A stretch of 64,000 bases of DNA from Parapedobacter flavus. Lineage in GTDB: Bacteria; Bacteroidota; Bacteroidia; Sphingobacteriales; Sphingobacteriaceae. The notes beneath the pieces are model-generated. The model had not been told where the DNA came from, searched no databases, and saw nothing but the letters and a program-made list of their open reading frames with translations. The translations under genes and the position numbers were made by a program. The DNA is taken from assembly GCF_035818675.1 (NCBI RefSeq), contig NZ_JAYKZZ010000001.1, positions 434,001-498,000 of the forward strand, read 5' to 3'. Within the stretch, counting starts at the first letter, position 1; each line of letters starts with the position of its first letter. Shown one piece after another: positions 52,384 to 61,489 of the stretch.

Positions 52384-53619
52384 ATGGGAACTCACAGTCA
52401 TCATAACGATTATAACTTCAGCGAGCAGTTTAAATTCACTGGAAGGGGGAAAGTGGTGAGTTTGGTTGCGCTAGCCATAGGCGTCGTGACTATCGCTATT
52501 GGCTTACTTTCCAGCGACCACGTCACGGTCGAGCGCACCTACGCCAATCTGTTGCTGATGGGGTATTATTTTACCGGCGTATGCGCAGCTGGCGGATGTT
52601 TTCTAGCGCTTCAGTACGTTACCCAAGCGGGTTGGCCGTCGGGTCTGATACGCATACCGCAGGCAATGGCGTATGTGTTGCCTGTTGCTTCATTGATTTT
52701 GCTCGTCATTATTGTCAGTGGGTTGTTCTCGCATAACCTTTACCATCACTGGTTTGGCGAAGGGCTTACCGATCCGAATAGTCCTAATTATGATGCGTTG
52801 ATCGCAGGGAAGTCGTCATTTCTTAATGCGCCTGGTTTTTTGATTAGACAAGTCGCGTTTATGGGAGCGTATAGCATCTGTGCATGGCTTTTGGCGCGGT
52901 ATTCCTACAGTGAAGATTTGCAGGGCGGACTGAACTCCTACAAAAAAAGCTTCAAGTTGTCTGCAATATTTCTAGTGATTTTCGGATTCTCCTCACCCAT
53001 CTGGATGTTTGATACCATCATGTCATTGGAAGCCCACTGGTTTTCCACGATGTTTGGCTGGTATAACTTCGCTGCGATATTTGTTAGCGGTCTCTGTGTG
53101 ATTACGTTGATGGTTATCCTGTTGAAGAAAGCGGGTTATTTAGCGTGGGTCAACGAAAATCACCTGCATGATCTTGGAAAATTGATTTTTGGGTTTTCCA
53201 TTTTTTGGACGTATGTTTGGTTTGCACAGTTTATGTTGATTTGGTATGCAAACATCCCGGAAGAGACGGTGTACTTCTATAAGCGCTGGGAGCCGGAATA
53301 CAAACCTTGGTTTTGGATTAACATATTCATTAATTTTGTGATACCGGTGTTGGTATTGGTTAATCGTGACTTTGTACGGAACAGTAAGATACTTGCTACG
53401 GTGTGTGTTATACTGCTTCTCGGCCACTGGCTTGATTTTTATATCATGGTGATGCCAGGTACGGTAGAGGCTCATCGTGCGTTTGGTTGGGTAGAGATTG
53501 GTGCGGCGCTCGGTTTTACAGGACTGTTTGCTTTCCTCGTACTCAACAAGCTGAGCAAACATGCGTTGGCGCCGGCCAAGCACCCGTTCTTGGAAGAGAG
53601 TTTGCACCATCAAATTTAA
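52384..53619 (+). CDS. actF: Alternative complex III subunit ActF, membrane protein
   Basis: A 411-residue integral membrane subunit with about ten helices, related to ActC but without the full quinol site. It begins with a histidine-rich tail (GTHSHHNDYNF) and shows FGFSSPIWMFDTIMSLE and the WYANIPEETVYFY segment found in this subunit. It flanks ActC in the membrane part of the complex. It is the last act gene; the oxidase genes start 70 bases later on the same strand. Confidence 0.9.
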   Translation: MGTHSHHNDYNFSEQFKFTGRGKVVSLVALAIGVVTIAIGLLSSDHVTVERTYANLLLMGYYFTGVCAAGGCFLALQYVTQAGWPSGLIRIPQAMAYVLPVASLILLVIIVSGLFSHNLYHHWFGEGLTDPNSPNYDALIAGKSSFLNAPGFLIRQVAFMGAYSICAWLLARYSYSEDLQGGLNSYKKSFKLSAIFLVIFGFSSPIWMFDTIMSLEAHWFSTMFGWYNFAAIFVSGLCVITLMVILLKKAGYLAWVNENHLHDLGKLIFGFSIFWTYVWFAQFMLIWYANIPEETVYFYKRWEPEYKPWFWINIFINFVIPVLVLVNRDFVRNSKILATVCVILLLGHWLDFYIMVMPGTVEAHRAFGWVEIGAALGFTGLFAFLVLNKLSKHALAPAKHPFLEESLHHQI

Positions 53620-53689
53620 GGTAGTAAAAGCTACCGAGGTGAAAATAGAGATACGAAACACTAAATAGGGATAATCGTTATAATAAGAA

Positions 53690-55036
53690 ATGGGCTTTAT
53701 AAATAATAGCAAGTTTAGGGCAGTCGTTGTGCTGGCATTCATTGTGGGAATAGGGCTGGTAAACCGCGCGTTTTCGCAGGAAGCTGCTGCCACGGCGGCA
53801 GATACGGTAGCGCAAGCGGTAGACACGGCAGCGGTAGCGGCGGCTGACACAGCGGCAGTTGCTACTGATACGGCAACGGCGGTTACCGATACAAGTGCAA
53901 CGGCTGCGCCTGCTACAGCGGCGGGTGGCACCACGGCTGCGGCGGCGACGGAAGAGAGCGGACCGAACATCGACCCGCAGGTATACATGAATTTCTTTTA
54001 TGGCCTGTTGTTGGTGTTTTTAATTTGCGTGCTGGTAGGGGTAATCGGTAAGATTATCCAGGTGTATGAATTGACTCGGCGGATGAATGGGAAGGACACA
54101 ACCTATTACATGCGTAATTTCAATGCCAAATTATTCGTGCTTGCACTCGTATTGGGCTTGTACGGCGTCTATTGGTCGTATGCGCACCACGGTGCCCAGT
54201 CGTTCCGGGCGGCGGCGACCGAGCATGGCGCAAGCATCGATACCATGTTTATCATCACCACGGTAATCTGTACAGTAGTATTGGTCATCATGCACATTGC
54301 GATGTTCTCGTTTGCCTACATCTACCGTGCCCGGCCGAATCGGAAAGCCTATTTCTATCCCCATAATAACACATTGGAAAAAATCTGGACGATTGTTCCA
54401 GCCGTGACACTGACGATACTTGTGCTCTTCGGTTTCTTTACCTGGCGCTCAATCACCAACGTTTCCGAAGAAGCCCAAAAGGAGGCAATACTCATCGAAG
54501 TGGTGGGCGAGCAATTTATGTGGACGGTAAGGTATCCCGGCCGGGATGGCAAAATCGGTGAGCGAAACTACAAGTTGACCACTCCGCTCAATGGTTTGGG
54601 TATCGACTTCAACGATAAGAACAGTTGGGACGACCAATTGGGAAGCGAAATCGTTATTCCGGTGAATAAACCGGTTCGTATACAGATCGGGTCAAAAGAT
54701 ATTTTACATAGTTTCTATATCCCCGATTTTCGCGTGCAGATGAATGCCGTACCGGGCATGAAGACCTATTTCCAGTTTACCGCGACGATAACCACCGAGG
54801 AGATGCGCGATAAGATGGGCGATTATAATTATGACTTTGTCATGTTATGCAATAAGATATGTGGCGGTGGCCACTACAATATGCAGAAGAAGGTACGGGT
54901 GGTTACCGAAGAGGAGTATCAAGCGTGGCTTAACGAGCAGCCGTATTTCTTCACTGAAGATTTGCGGAAAGAGTTTCAATTGTCTCAGGCTGCCAATGAT
55001 GAGGAAGACGCCAACTTATTGGCCGAAGCTAACTAA
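53690..55036 (+). CDS. coxB: Cytochrome c oxidase subunit II with CuA site
   Basis: A 448-residue subunit II. An N-terminal signal/anchor (about 8-30) is followed by an Ala/Thr/Asp low-complexity stretch (about 31-87), then membrane helices and a periplasmic cupredoxin domain. CuA ligands are intact: a histidine in DILHSFYIPDFR, then C387, C391, H395 and M398 in CNKICGGGHYNM. No heme c domain is fused, so this is aa3 rather than caa3 type. It receives electrons from the act complex or a soluble carrier and passes them to subunit I. Confidence 0.93.
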   Translation: MGFINNSKFRAVVVLAFIVGIGLVNRAFSQEAAATAADTVAQAVDTAAVAAADTAAVATDTATAVTDTSATAAPATAAGGTTAAAATEESGPNIDPQVYMNFFYGLLLVFLICVLVGVIGKIIQVYELTRRMNGKDTTYYMRNFNAKLFVLALVLGLYGVYWSYAHHGAQSFRAAATEHGASIDTMFIITTVICTVVLVIMHIAMFSFAYIYRARPNRKAYFYPHNNTLEKIWTIVPAVTLTILVLFGFFTWRSITNVSEEAQKEAILIEVVGEQFMWTVRYPGRDGKIGERNYKLTTPLNGLGIDFNDKNSWDDQLGSEIVIPVNKPVRIQIGSKDILHSFYIPDFRVQMNAVPGMKTYFQFTATITTEEMRDKMGDYNYDFVMLCNKICGGGHYNMQKKVRVVTEEEYQAWLNEQPYFFTEDLRKEFQLSQAANDEEDANLLAEAN

Positions 55037-55069
55037 AGATCGAGGAAATAACGTATTTAATACAGAGAT

Positions 55070-56962
55070 ATGTCAAGTATAGCAAGCGCAGATACACATG
55101 GTTTAGAACACCACGCTGAACATGGGCATCACCATGAATCATTTTGGACTAAATATGTATTTAGTCAAGACCACAAGATGATTGCGAAGCAATTTTTGAT
55201 TACCGGTATCATCATGGCCGTTTTTGCCATGATCTTATCCATATTGTTTAGGCTCCAATTGGCTTGGCCCGATAAGGAATTTCCGATTTTGGAATTGTTT
55301 TTGGGCAGCAAATGGGCCGAAGGTGGACGTATCCACCCGGATTTTTTCCTGGCGCTGGTCACCATACACGGTACCATTATGGTATTCTTTGTACTTACGG
55401 CCGGGCTTAGCGGTACGTTCAGTAACCTGCTGATTCCTTATCAACTTGGCGCCCGGGATATGGCATCGCCTTTTATGAATATGCTTTCATACTGGTTCTT
55501 CTTTGGGGCGTGTGTCGTTATGGTCTCGTCCTTCTTTGTGGAAAGCGGACCAGCTAGTGCGGGGTGGACGGTCTATCCGCCACTATCTGCGGTGCCCAAA
55601 GCCATCAGCGGCTCCGGTTTGGGGATGACCTTGTGGTTGGTTAGTATGGTGATGTTCATCATATCGCAGGTGTTAGGTGGTACCAATTATATCAGTACGA
55701 TTTTGAACTTGCGTACCAAAGGGATGGACCTTTGGAAAATGCCGCTGACAATATGGGCGTTTTTCCTGACGGCGATTGTCGGATTGCTTTCGTTCCCGGT
55801 GCTGGTATCGGCCGTGGTATTGCTGTTCTTTGATCGGAGCGTCGGTACTAGCTTTTACCTATCAGATTTGGTTATCCAAGGGCAAATCCTCCCCAATGAG
55901 GGTGGAAGCCCTATTTTGTTCCAGCACTTGTTCTGGTTTTTGGGTCACCCCGAAGTGTACATCGTATTGATGCCTGCGCTGGGGCTTACATCAGAAGTGA
56001 TCTCGACCAATTCTCGTAAACCGATCTTTGGTTACCACGCAATGGTTTACTCCCTGGTTGGTATTACCGTATTGTCATTTATCGTGTGGGGCCACCACAT
56101 GTTCGTCACCGGGATGAATCCGTTCCTGGGTGGTGTGTTTATGATTACCACACTGATTATAGCGGTACCTTCGGCGGTGAAGTCGTTTAACTACCTGGCT
56201 ACGTTATGGCGGGGGAATATCCGGTTTACGCCGGCTATGCTTTTCGCCATAGGGATGGTGTCGTTTTTCATCTCAGGAGGCTTAACCGGATTGTACGTGG
56301 GTAACTCTGCCTTGGATATTAACCTGCACGACACCTATTTCGTTGTCGCCCACTTCCACTTGGTTATGGGGTCGGCGTCGATATTCGGGATGCTGTGCGG
56401 TGTTTACCATTGGTACCCCAAGATGTTCGGCCGCATGATGGACGAAAAGCTGGGCTATCTTCATTTCTGGCTCACGTTTGTAGGTGCGTATTTCGTATTC
56501 TTCCCCATGCACTTCATGGGAATCGACGGCGTGCCGCGCAGGTACTACGCCTTTACCGAATTCCCGTTCATGGAGAAATGGATGTCTGTGAACGTGTTTA
56601 TCACTTGGTCTGCAATCATCGCCGGTTTAGGACAGATCGCCTTCCTGTGGAATTTCTTTACATCCATTAAGTTTGGTAAGGTTGCGCCACAGAACCCTTG
56701 GGGTTCCAACACATTGGAGTGGACTACACCGGTGAAACATATTCACGGCAACTGGCCTGGGGAAATTCCGACGGTTTACCGGTGGCCATACGATTACAGC
56801 AAGCCAGGGCATCATGAGGATTTCATCCCACAGACGGTTCCTTTCTCTGAAACGATGAGTTCAAACCTGCCCCACGATTTCGAGGGCAATCCGGAGGCGG
56901 AACGTATCCAGCGGGAATGGGAGTTGGCGAACAACCCCCAACGGGAAAAGGAAACGGAGTAA
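55070..56962 (+). CDS. coxA: Cytochrome c oxidase subunit I
   Basis: A 630-residue heme-copper oxidase core subunit. Key elements are visible: the low-spin heme histidine in VTIHGTIMVFFV, the CuB/tyrosine motif GHPEVYIVLMPALG with the cross-linked His-Tyr, the CuB histidines VWGHHMFV, and the heme ligands in HDTYFVVAHFHLVMG. These fit the A-type family. It reduces oxygen to water and pumps protons. The N-terminal tail is histidine-rich. The gene sits between coxB (33 bases) and ctaA (6 bases). Confidence 0.95.
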   Translation: MSSIASADTHGLEHHAEHGHHHESFWTKYVFSQDHKMIAKQFLITGIIMAVFAMILSILFRLQLAWPDKEFPILELFLGSKWAEGGRIHPDFFLALVTIHGTIMVFFVLTAGLSGTFSNLLIPYQLGARDMASPFMNMLSYWFFFGACVVMVSSFFVESGPASAGWTVYPPLSAVPKAISGSGLGMTLWLVSMVMFIISQVLGGTNYISTILNLRTKGMDLWKMPLTIWAFFLTAIVGLLSFPVLVSAVVLLFFDRSVGTSFYLSDLVIQGQILPNEGGSPILFQHLFWFLGHPEVYIVLMPALGLTSEVISTNSRKPIFGYHAMVYSLVGITVLSFIVWGHHMFVTGMNPFLGGVFMITTLIIAVPSAVKSFNYLATLWRGNIRFTPAMLFAIGMVSFFISGGLTGLYVGNSALDINLHDTYFVVAHFHLVMGSASIFGMLCGVYHWYPKMFGRMMDEKLGYLHFWLTFVGAYFVFFPMHFMGIDGVPRRYYAFTEFPFMEKWMSVNVFITWSAIIAGLGQIAFLWNFFTSIKFGKVAPQNPWGSNTLEWTTPVKHIHGNWPGEIPTVYRWPYDYSKPGHHEDFIPQTVPFSETMSSNLPHDFEGNPEAERIQREWELANNPQREKETE

Positions 56963-56968
56963 CCGGAC

Positions 56969-58030
56969 ATGCTGCCCCCCGCTGAACGACGATTTTTAAG
57001 GATTAACAAGATAACGATTGTTTCGATATTCCTGGTGATCCTCGCAGGCGGTGTGGTACGGAGTACGGGGTCGGGTATGGGATGCCCAGACTGGCCCAAA
57101 TGTTTCGATCGGCTGGTACCGCCTACGGATGTGTCGCAATTACCGCCTGGCTTTGAAGAAAAGTACATCGCGGGACGGAAGGCCAAGAATGAGCGGTTCG
57201 CGCATATGTTGGAGCGGTTTGGTTACGAGGAGCAGGCCGACCGTATCCGGCACGATGAGAGCATCCTCCAACATGAGGAGTTCAACGCAGCGAAAACGTG
57301 GACAGAATATGTCAATCGATTGGTGGGCGCGGTAACAGGGGTTTTGGTATTGCTCACCGCAATATGCTCCATTACGTTCTTTAAAACAAAGCGATCCATT
57401 TTTGTTTGGAGTGTGATCAATGTATTTGCTCTGGGTTACCAGGCTTGGTTGGGGTCTATTGTTGTATCGACCAACCTGATGCCTTGGATTATCACGGTGC
57501 ACATGTTGTTGGCACTGGTTATTTTGGGCATTAGCATCTACACCTATTTCAAGGTGAGATCGATGCGCGACAAAGACCTGCTGATTAATCACACGTCACG
57601 TTGGATTAAGCCACTGGCGATATTTTCCCTATTGGTCATTGTATTGCAAGTGGCTATTGGCACCGGGGTGCGGGAAGAGATTGACATGATAGCCTCATCG
57701 GGCAATTGGCCCGATAGGGCGCATTGGCTGGATCAGGTCAATGGGGTGTTTGAGCTCCATCGTAGCTTGGCCTGGGTGTCGGGTATCGTCATCGTAGCGC
57801 TGTTCTTTGTGGTACGTTCGCGGTTCGCCGCCAATACCCACCAAAGCAGATTTACTAACGTGCTGCTCATACTGTTCGGATTACAGTTAGTTAGCGCGTT
57901 GATATTGGCCTATTTAGCAATGCCCCCGTACGCCCAGACGGTACATTTGATGGTGGCCTGTTTGTTGTTCGGTACACAGTATTATCTGGTATTGCTGTTA
58001 AGCACGGTGTCGCGGAAGAACATTTTATAA
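56969..58030 (+). CDS. ctaA: Heme A synthase
   Basis: A 353-residue membrane protein of the COX15/CtaA family that oxidises the C8 methyl of heme O to make heme A for the adjacent oxidase. It starts with a membrane helix containing GGVVRSTGSGMGCPDWPKCF, whose paired cysteines are typical. A charged loop then holds EYVNRLVGAVTG. Heme-binding histidines are suggested by TVHMLLAL, ELHRSLAW and TVHLMVAC. Neighbours are coxA upstream and ctaB 15 bases downstream. Confidence 0.93.
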   Translation: MLPPAERRFLRINKITIVSIFLVILAGGVVRSTGSGMGCPDWPKCFDRLVPPTDVSQLPPGFEEKYIAGRKAKNERFAHMLERFGYEEQADRIRHDESILQHEEFNAAKTWTEYVNRLVGAVTGVLVLLTAICSITFFKTKRSIFVWSVINVFALGYQAWLGSIVVSTNLMPWIITVHMLLALVILGISIYTYFKVRSMRDKDLLINHTSRWIKPLAIFSLLVIVLQVAIGTGVREEIDMIASSGNWPDRAHWLDQVNGVFELHRSLAWVSGIVIVALFFVVRSRFAANTHQSRFTNVLLILFGLQLVSALILAYLAMPPYAQTVHLMVACLLFGTQYYLVLLLSTVSRKNIL

Positions 58031-58045
58031 TTTGAAGGAGAGGAA

Positions 58046-59038
58046 ATGAATATATCGGATAATGACATGCAAGCCAAAAAAAGCAGGGGAGATGTCGTTG
58101 TGCATAAACAACATCGGGGGGTGGTGCTCGCAGAAGTGATGCAGTTTGTCGACGATCTGAAGAAGTTGGTCAAAATGAGGTTGACCATGACAGTGGTGTT
58201 CTCGGCCTCCATTGCGTTCCTCATAGGCAGTAAGCAACAAGGCGATATCAACTGGCTCAATTGGCTGATACTGACACTTGGTGGCTTTCTGGTTACCGGT
58301 TCGGCCAATGGCTTCAACGAGATTATTGAGCGCGATTTGGACAAGCTCATGAAACGTACGGCAGATCGACCGATTCCTGCCGGGAGGATGACCACGGGGC
58401 AGGCACTAGTACTGAGCTTGCTGATGGGGATTGTAGGGACATACACACTGGTTACGCTCAATTTTATAGCCGGCGTACTGTCGGTGTTTTCCATTATTCT
58501 TTACGCCTTTATCTATACTCCACTGAAGCGGAAATCGCCGATAGCCGTATTTGTTGGCGCGTTCCCTGGGGCACTTCCGCCGTTAATTGGCTACTATGCG
58601 GCTTTCAGCCAAAATGATTTGGCTGTATATAGCCAATCAAATGCGGCGGCGATTGTCGTGATTCCGCTGGTTTTATTTGCCATCCAATTTGTATGGCAGT
58701 TTCCTCATTTCTGGGGTATTGCTTGGGTGCTGGATGAAGATTATAAGCGGGCGGGCTTTCGGTTATTGCCTACCACGAAACGCGATAAAGTGTCGGCATT
58801 CATGGTGTTGGTCTCTACTTTATTGATGATTCCGGTAAGCTTACTTCCGTACTATTTCGGGTTTGGCGGTTTGGCGGTCTCACTGGTCTCCTTAGCAGGG
58901 GCTTTGCTGTTCAGTTGGTATGGTCTCAAATTGTTCATGCAGCGCGATTTGGCATCTGCCCGGAAGGTGATGTTTACGTCTTTTTTCTACTTGCCGGTTA
59001 TCCAATTGGTATTACTGTTTGATTTTGTAGCATTATGA
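58046..59038 (+). CDS. ctaB: Heme O synthase (protoheme IX farnesyltransferase)
   Basis: A 330-residue UbiA-family membrane prenyltransferase with about nine helices. The prenyl-diphosphate motif reads NGFNEIIERDLDKLMKRT, and the second acidic motif is VLDEDYKRAG. It converts heme B to heme O, the substrate of CtaA. An N-terminal cytoplasmic extension of about 40 residues precedes the first helix. The stop codon overlaps the next start as ATGA. Confidence 0.93.
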   Translation: MNISDNDMQAKKSRGDVVVHKQHRGVVLAEVMQFVDDLKKLVKMRLTMTVVFSASIAFLIGSKQQGDINWLNWLILTLGGFLVTGSANGFNEIIERDLDKLMKRTADRPIPAGRMTTGQALVLSLLMGIVGTYTLVTLNFIAGVLSVFSIILYAFIYTPLKRKSPIAVFVGAFPGALPPLIGYYAAFSQNDLAVYSQSNAAAIVVIPLVLFAIQFVWQFPHFWGIAWVLDEDYKRAGFRLLPTTKRDKVSAFMVLVSTLLMIPVSLLPYYFGFGGLAVSLVSLAGALLFSWYGLKLFMQRDLASARKVMFTSFFYLPVIQLVLLFDFVAL

Positions 59039-59625
59039 TAGCCATGGTACAATACACCCAAAATAAAGAAGATTTAGCGCAGCAAAAAGCTAAGAAATTC
59101 AATCTTTGGCTTGGCATGATTGGTATGTTCATGATGTTTGCCGCACTATCCAGTGGTTTTATCGTGTACACGGCGGGGGGAGTGGACCGCGGTATCAAAA
59201 CGATATTACCCGATGCCTTCATTTACAGCACGCTTTTGATTGTGGCCAGTAGCGTGACCATGCAACTGGCCTATGTTGCTGCAAAGAAAACCCAATTTGC
59301 GAAGCAGAAACTACTGCTCGTAGCAACACTCCTGCTGGGCATTGGTTTCTTTGTCATCCAAGTATATGCTTGGGGCATACTAACGAGTAGGGGAGTCGTG
59401 TTTGTGAATAACAATGCATCCCAATCGTTTATTTATATTTTTACCGGCATGCACCTCGCTCACATTCTCGCGGGCGTCCTTGTGTTGGCTCGTGCGTTGG
59501 TAGGGCGTGTTCAAGGGATTAACCAAGTGAATAATGTATTCCGGATGGACTTGGCTACGCTGTTTTGGCATTTTCTAGGCTTTTTGTGGATTTATATTTA
59601 TGTTTTTTTACTTTTGAACCAATAA
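59035..59625 (+). CDS. Cytochrome c oxidase subunit III, first copy
   Basis: A 196-residue membrane protein with five helices in the heme-copper oxidase subunit III family. Family marks are FIYIFTGMHLAHILAG and the C-terminal WHFLGFLWIYIYVFLLL. The start overlaps the ctaB stop by four bases; an ATG three codons later is also possible. A second, longer subunit III gene follows 9 bases on. The pair is common in Bacteroidota oxidase operons. Confidence 0.88.
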   Translation: MIAMVQYTQNKEDLAQQKAKKFNLWLGMIGMFMMFAALSSGFIVYTAGGVDRGIKTILPDAFIYSTLLIVASSVTMQLAYVAAKKTQFAKQKLLLVATLLLGIGFFVIQVYAWGILTSRGVVFVNNNASQSFIYIFTGMHLAHILAGVLVLARALVGRVQGINQVNNVFRMDLATLFWHFLGFLWIYIYVFLLLNQ

Positions 59626-59634
59626 TACTGAACA

Positions 59635-60363
59635 ATGAGTACAACTGTAACGGAATTAGATAAGGTAAAGACCGGACGATGGAACGGTGGTAGGTCGCCT
59701 TTCAACGTGGAGTACGGCAAAATCATGATGTGGTTTTTCCTTACCTCCGATGCATTTACGTTTTCCGCGTTTTTGATTTACTACGGCTCGCAACGGTTCG
59801 CCCACATGACGTGGGTAGATCCGGATAAGGTCTTCCAGTCGATCCCTTTCATAGCAGATTACGGCTATCCGTTGGTATTTGTGGGGATCATGACCTTTAT
59901 CCTCATCATGAGTTCGGTAACGATGGTTCTGGCCGTTGAAGCCGGTCACCGCAATTCGAAGAAGGAGGTGGTTGGCTGGATGATTGCTACCATTATCGGC
60001 GGTTTGATGTTTATTGGTTGTCAGGCTTTGGAGTGGACACACCTGCATCATGCTGGTTTCTGGTGGGGCAGTATTCCTTCACAGGAGGGCGTATCGCCCG
60101 AGGTTACCCTGGCACCCTATTTTTCGAAAGACATTTCGGAAGTTTCGGCGTTGCAGTTCGCCAATCTCTTCTTTACCATCACGGGCTTCCACGGTTTCCA
60201 CGTGTCCATCGGTATCCTGCTGAACATCATTATCCTTTTTATGACATTGGCCAACACCTTCCAACGCCGGGGTAGCTACCTGATGGTAGAGAAGGTAGGA
60301 CTCTACTGGCACTTTGTAGATTTGGTGTGGGTATTTGTATTTACGTTCTTTTATTTGGTATAA
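59635..60363 (+). CDS. coxC: Cytochrome c oxidase subunit III, second copy
   Basis: A 242-residue subunit III with about six helices. It shows MMWFFLTSDAFTFSAF near the N-terminus, FTITGFHGFHVSIG, and the ending YWHFVDLVWVFVFTFFYL shared with the preceding gene. An inserted loop of about 30 residues (HAGFWWGSIPSQEGVSPEV) makes it longer than the first copy. Both lie in one reading run with the oxidase core and assembly genes. Confidence 0.9.
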   Translation: MSTTVTELDKVKTGRWNGGRSPFNVEYGKIMMWFFLTSDAFTFSAFLIYYGSQRFAHMTWVDPDKVFQSIPFIADYGYPLVFVGIMTFILIMSSVTMVLAVEAGHRNSKKEVVGWMIATIIGGLMFIGCQALEWTHLHHAGFWWGSIPSQEGVSPEVTLAPYFSKDISEVSALQFANLFFTITGFHGFHVSIGILLNIIILFMTLANTFQRRGSYLMVEKVGLYWHFVDLVWVFVFTFFYLV

Positions 60364-60387
60364 ACAGTTAAAGCAGTTATTGAAATT

Positions 60388-60765
60388 ATGGCTACGCAAG
60401 ATCATACAGTAGAACACGCGGAAGGGCAGCACCACGAGGGCATGACCAAACGTAAGATTTGGCAGGTGTTCTTTTACCTCCTCGCACTTACCGCATTGGA
60501 GTTTTTTATTGCACTCGTATTGGTCCACGGTGGGGTCATCGAAAAGAGCATGGCGGTGAATGTCGTTTACATCGTACTTACTTTGGTTAAGGCTTATTAC
60601 ATCGTAGCCTACTTCATGCATCTTAAGTTTGAGACATTCGGCTTCATCATGTCTGTGGCTATCGTATTCATATTGATTATTTACTTCATTGCACTGATGC
60701 TTACTGAAGGCGGGTACCTCAATACCCATTATCACGCATTCCCGCATTGGGCTAATCCACAATGA
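60388..60765 (+). CDS. Cytochrome c oxidase subunit IV family protein
   Basis: A 125-residue membrane protein with three helices and a histidine-rich N-terminal tail (DHTVEHAEGQHHEG). The segment KAYYIVAYFMHLKFE is the signature of the bacterial prokaryotic subunit IV (CoxD/CyoD-like) family. It probably stabilises the core oxidase. The stop overlaps the next start as ATGA. Confidence 0.87.
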   Translation: MATQDHTVEHAEGQHHEGMTKRKIWQVFFYLLALTALEFFIALVLVHGGVIEKSMAVNVVYIVLTLVKAYYIVAYFMHLKFETFGFIMSVAIVFILIIYFIALMLTEGGYLNTHYHAFPHWANPQ

Positions 60766-61472
60766 CAGGCTCGGCGAATACAAGTGGCATAAAGAAAATC
60801 ATAATCCTGGCAGTTATTTTGATCCTGCCAGGATTTTTATATTTCTTGCTGGAAAGGAAGGGTGAAAACCGATATCAGAAGTTGCCTATTTATGGTGAAA
60901 AAGTACTAACGGGCACCTTCACCAGTAGGATGGGTAAGCAGGTGCCCGATACCCTGTTTCATCAGATTGCCCCTTTTTCACTGACCGGCCAGGAGGGGGC
61001 GCCCGTACAGGTGTTGACAAATGATACGACCATATCGGTGGTTAATTTCTTCTACACCCGCTGCGCCACCTTCTGCAAGCACATGAACGATGAAATGAAT
61101 CGGGTAGCTGAACGTTTTGCCACGAATGGGATGATCAACTTTTATACCATCACCGTAGATACGGCTTATGATACGCCAGCTGTCTTGCGGAAGTATTCGG
61201 AACCCTATCAGCCTGCAGCGAAAAAATGGCATTTCCTCACAGCCGGCGAGGACGATGTGTATGCTATTGCCCGGAATGGATTCCTGGTTGATGCGGTACA
61301 GGATACGACGCGCGATGCGCATTTCATCCACAGTTCATCGCTGATATTGGTAGATTCCAAACAGCGCATACGGGGCTATTACGATGTGAATAGGAAAAAG
61401 GAGGTGGACCGCTTGATCGACGAGCTTAAATTACTGCTGGTGCAGGAGATCAGGGAAACAAGTCCGTATTGA
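60762..61472 (+). CDS. SCO1/SenC copper chaperone for CuA assembly
   Basis: A 236-residue membrane-anchored thioredoxin-fold protein: one N-terminal helix (about 11-28) then a periplasmic domain. The copper-binding cysteines are in FFYTRCATFCKHMND (CxxxC), and the third ligand histidine lies in HFIHSSSLILVD. The usual proline after the second cysteine is replaced by lysine. Sco proteins deliver copper to the CuA site of subunit II, encoded upstream. Start overlaps the subunit IV gene. Confidence 0.9.
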   Translation: MTGSANTSGIKKIIILAVILILPGFLYFLLERKGENRYQKLPIYGEKVLTGTFTSRMGKQVPDTLFHQIAPFSLTGQEGAPVQVLTNDTTISVVNFFYTRCATFCKHMNDEMNRVAERFATNGMINFYTITVDTAYDTPAVLRKYSEPYQPAAKKWHFLTAGEDDVYAIARNGFLVDAVQDTTRDAHFIHSSSLILVDSKQRIRGYYDVNRKKEVDRLIDELKLLLVQEIRETSPY

Positions 61473-61489
61473 GATACGGGATGTGAGAT

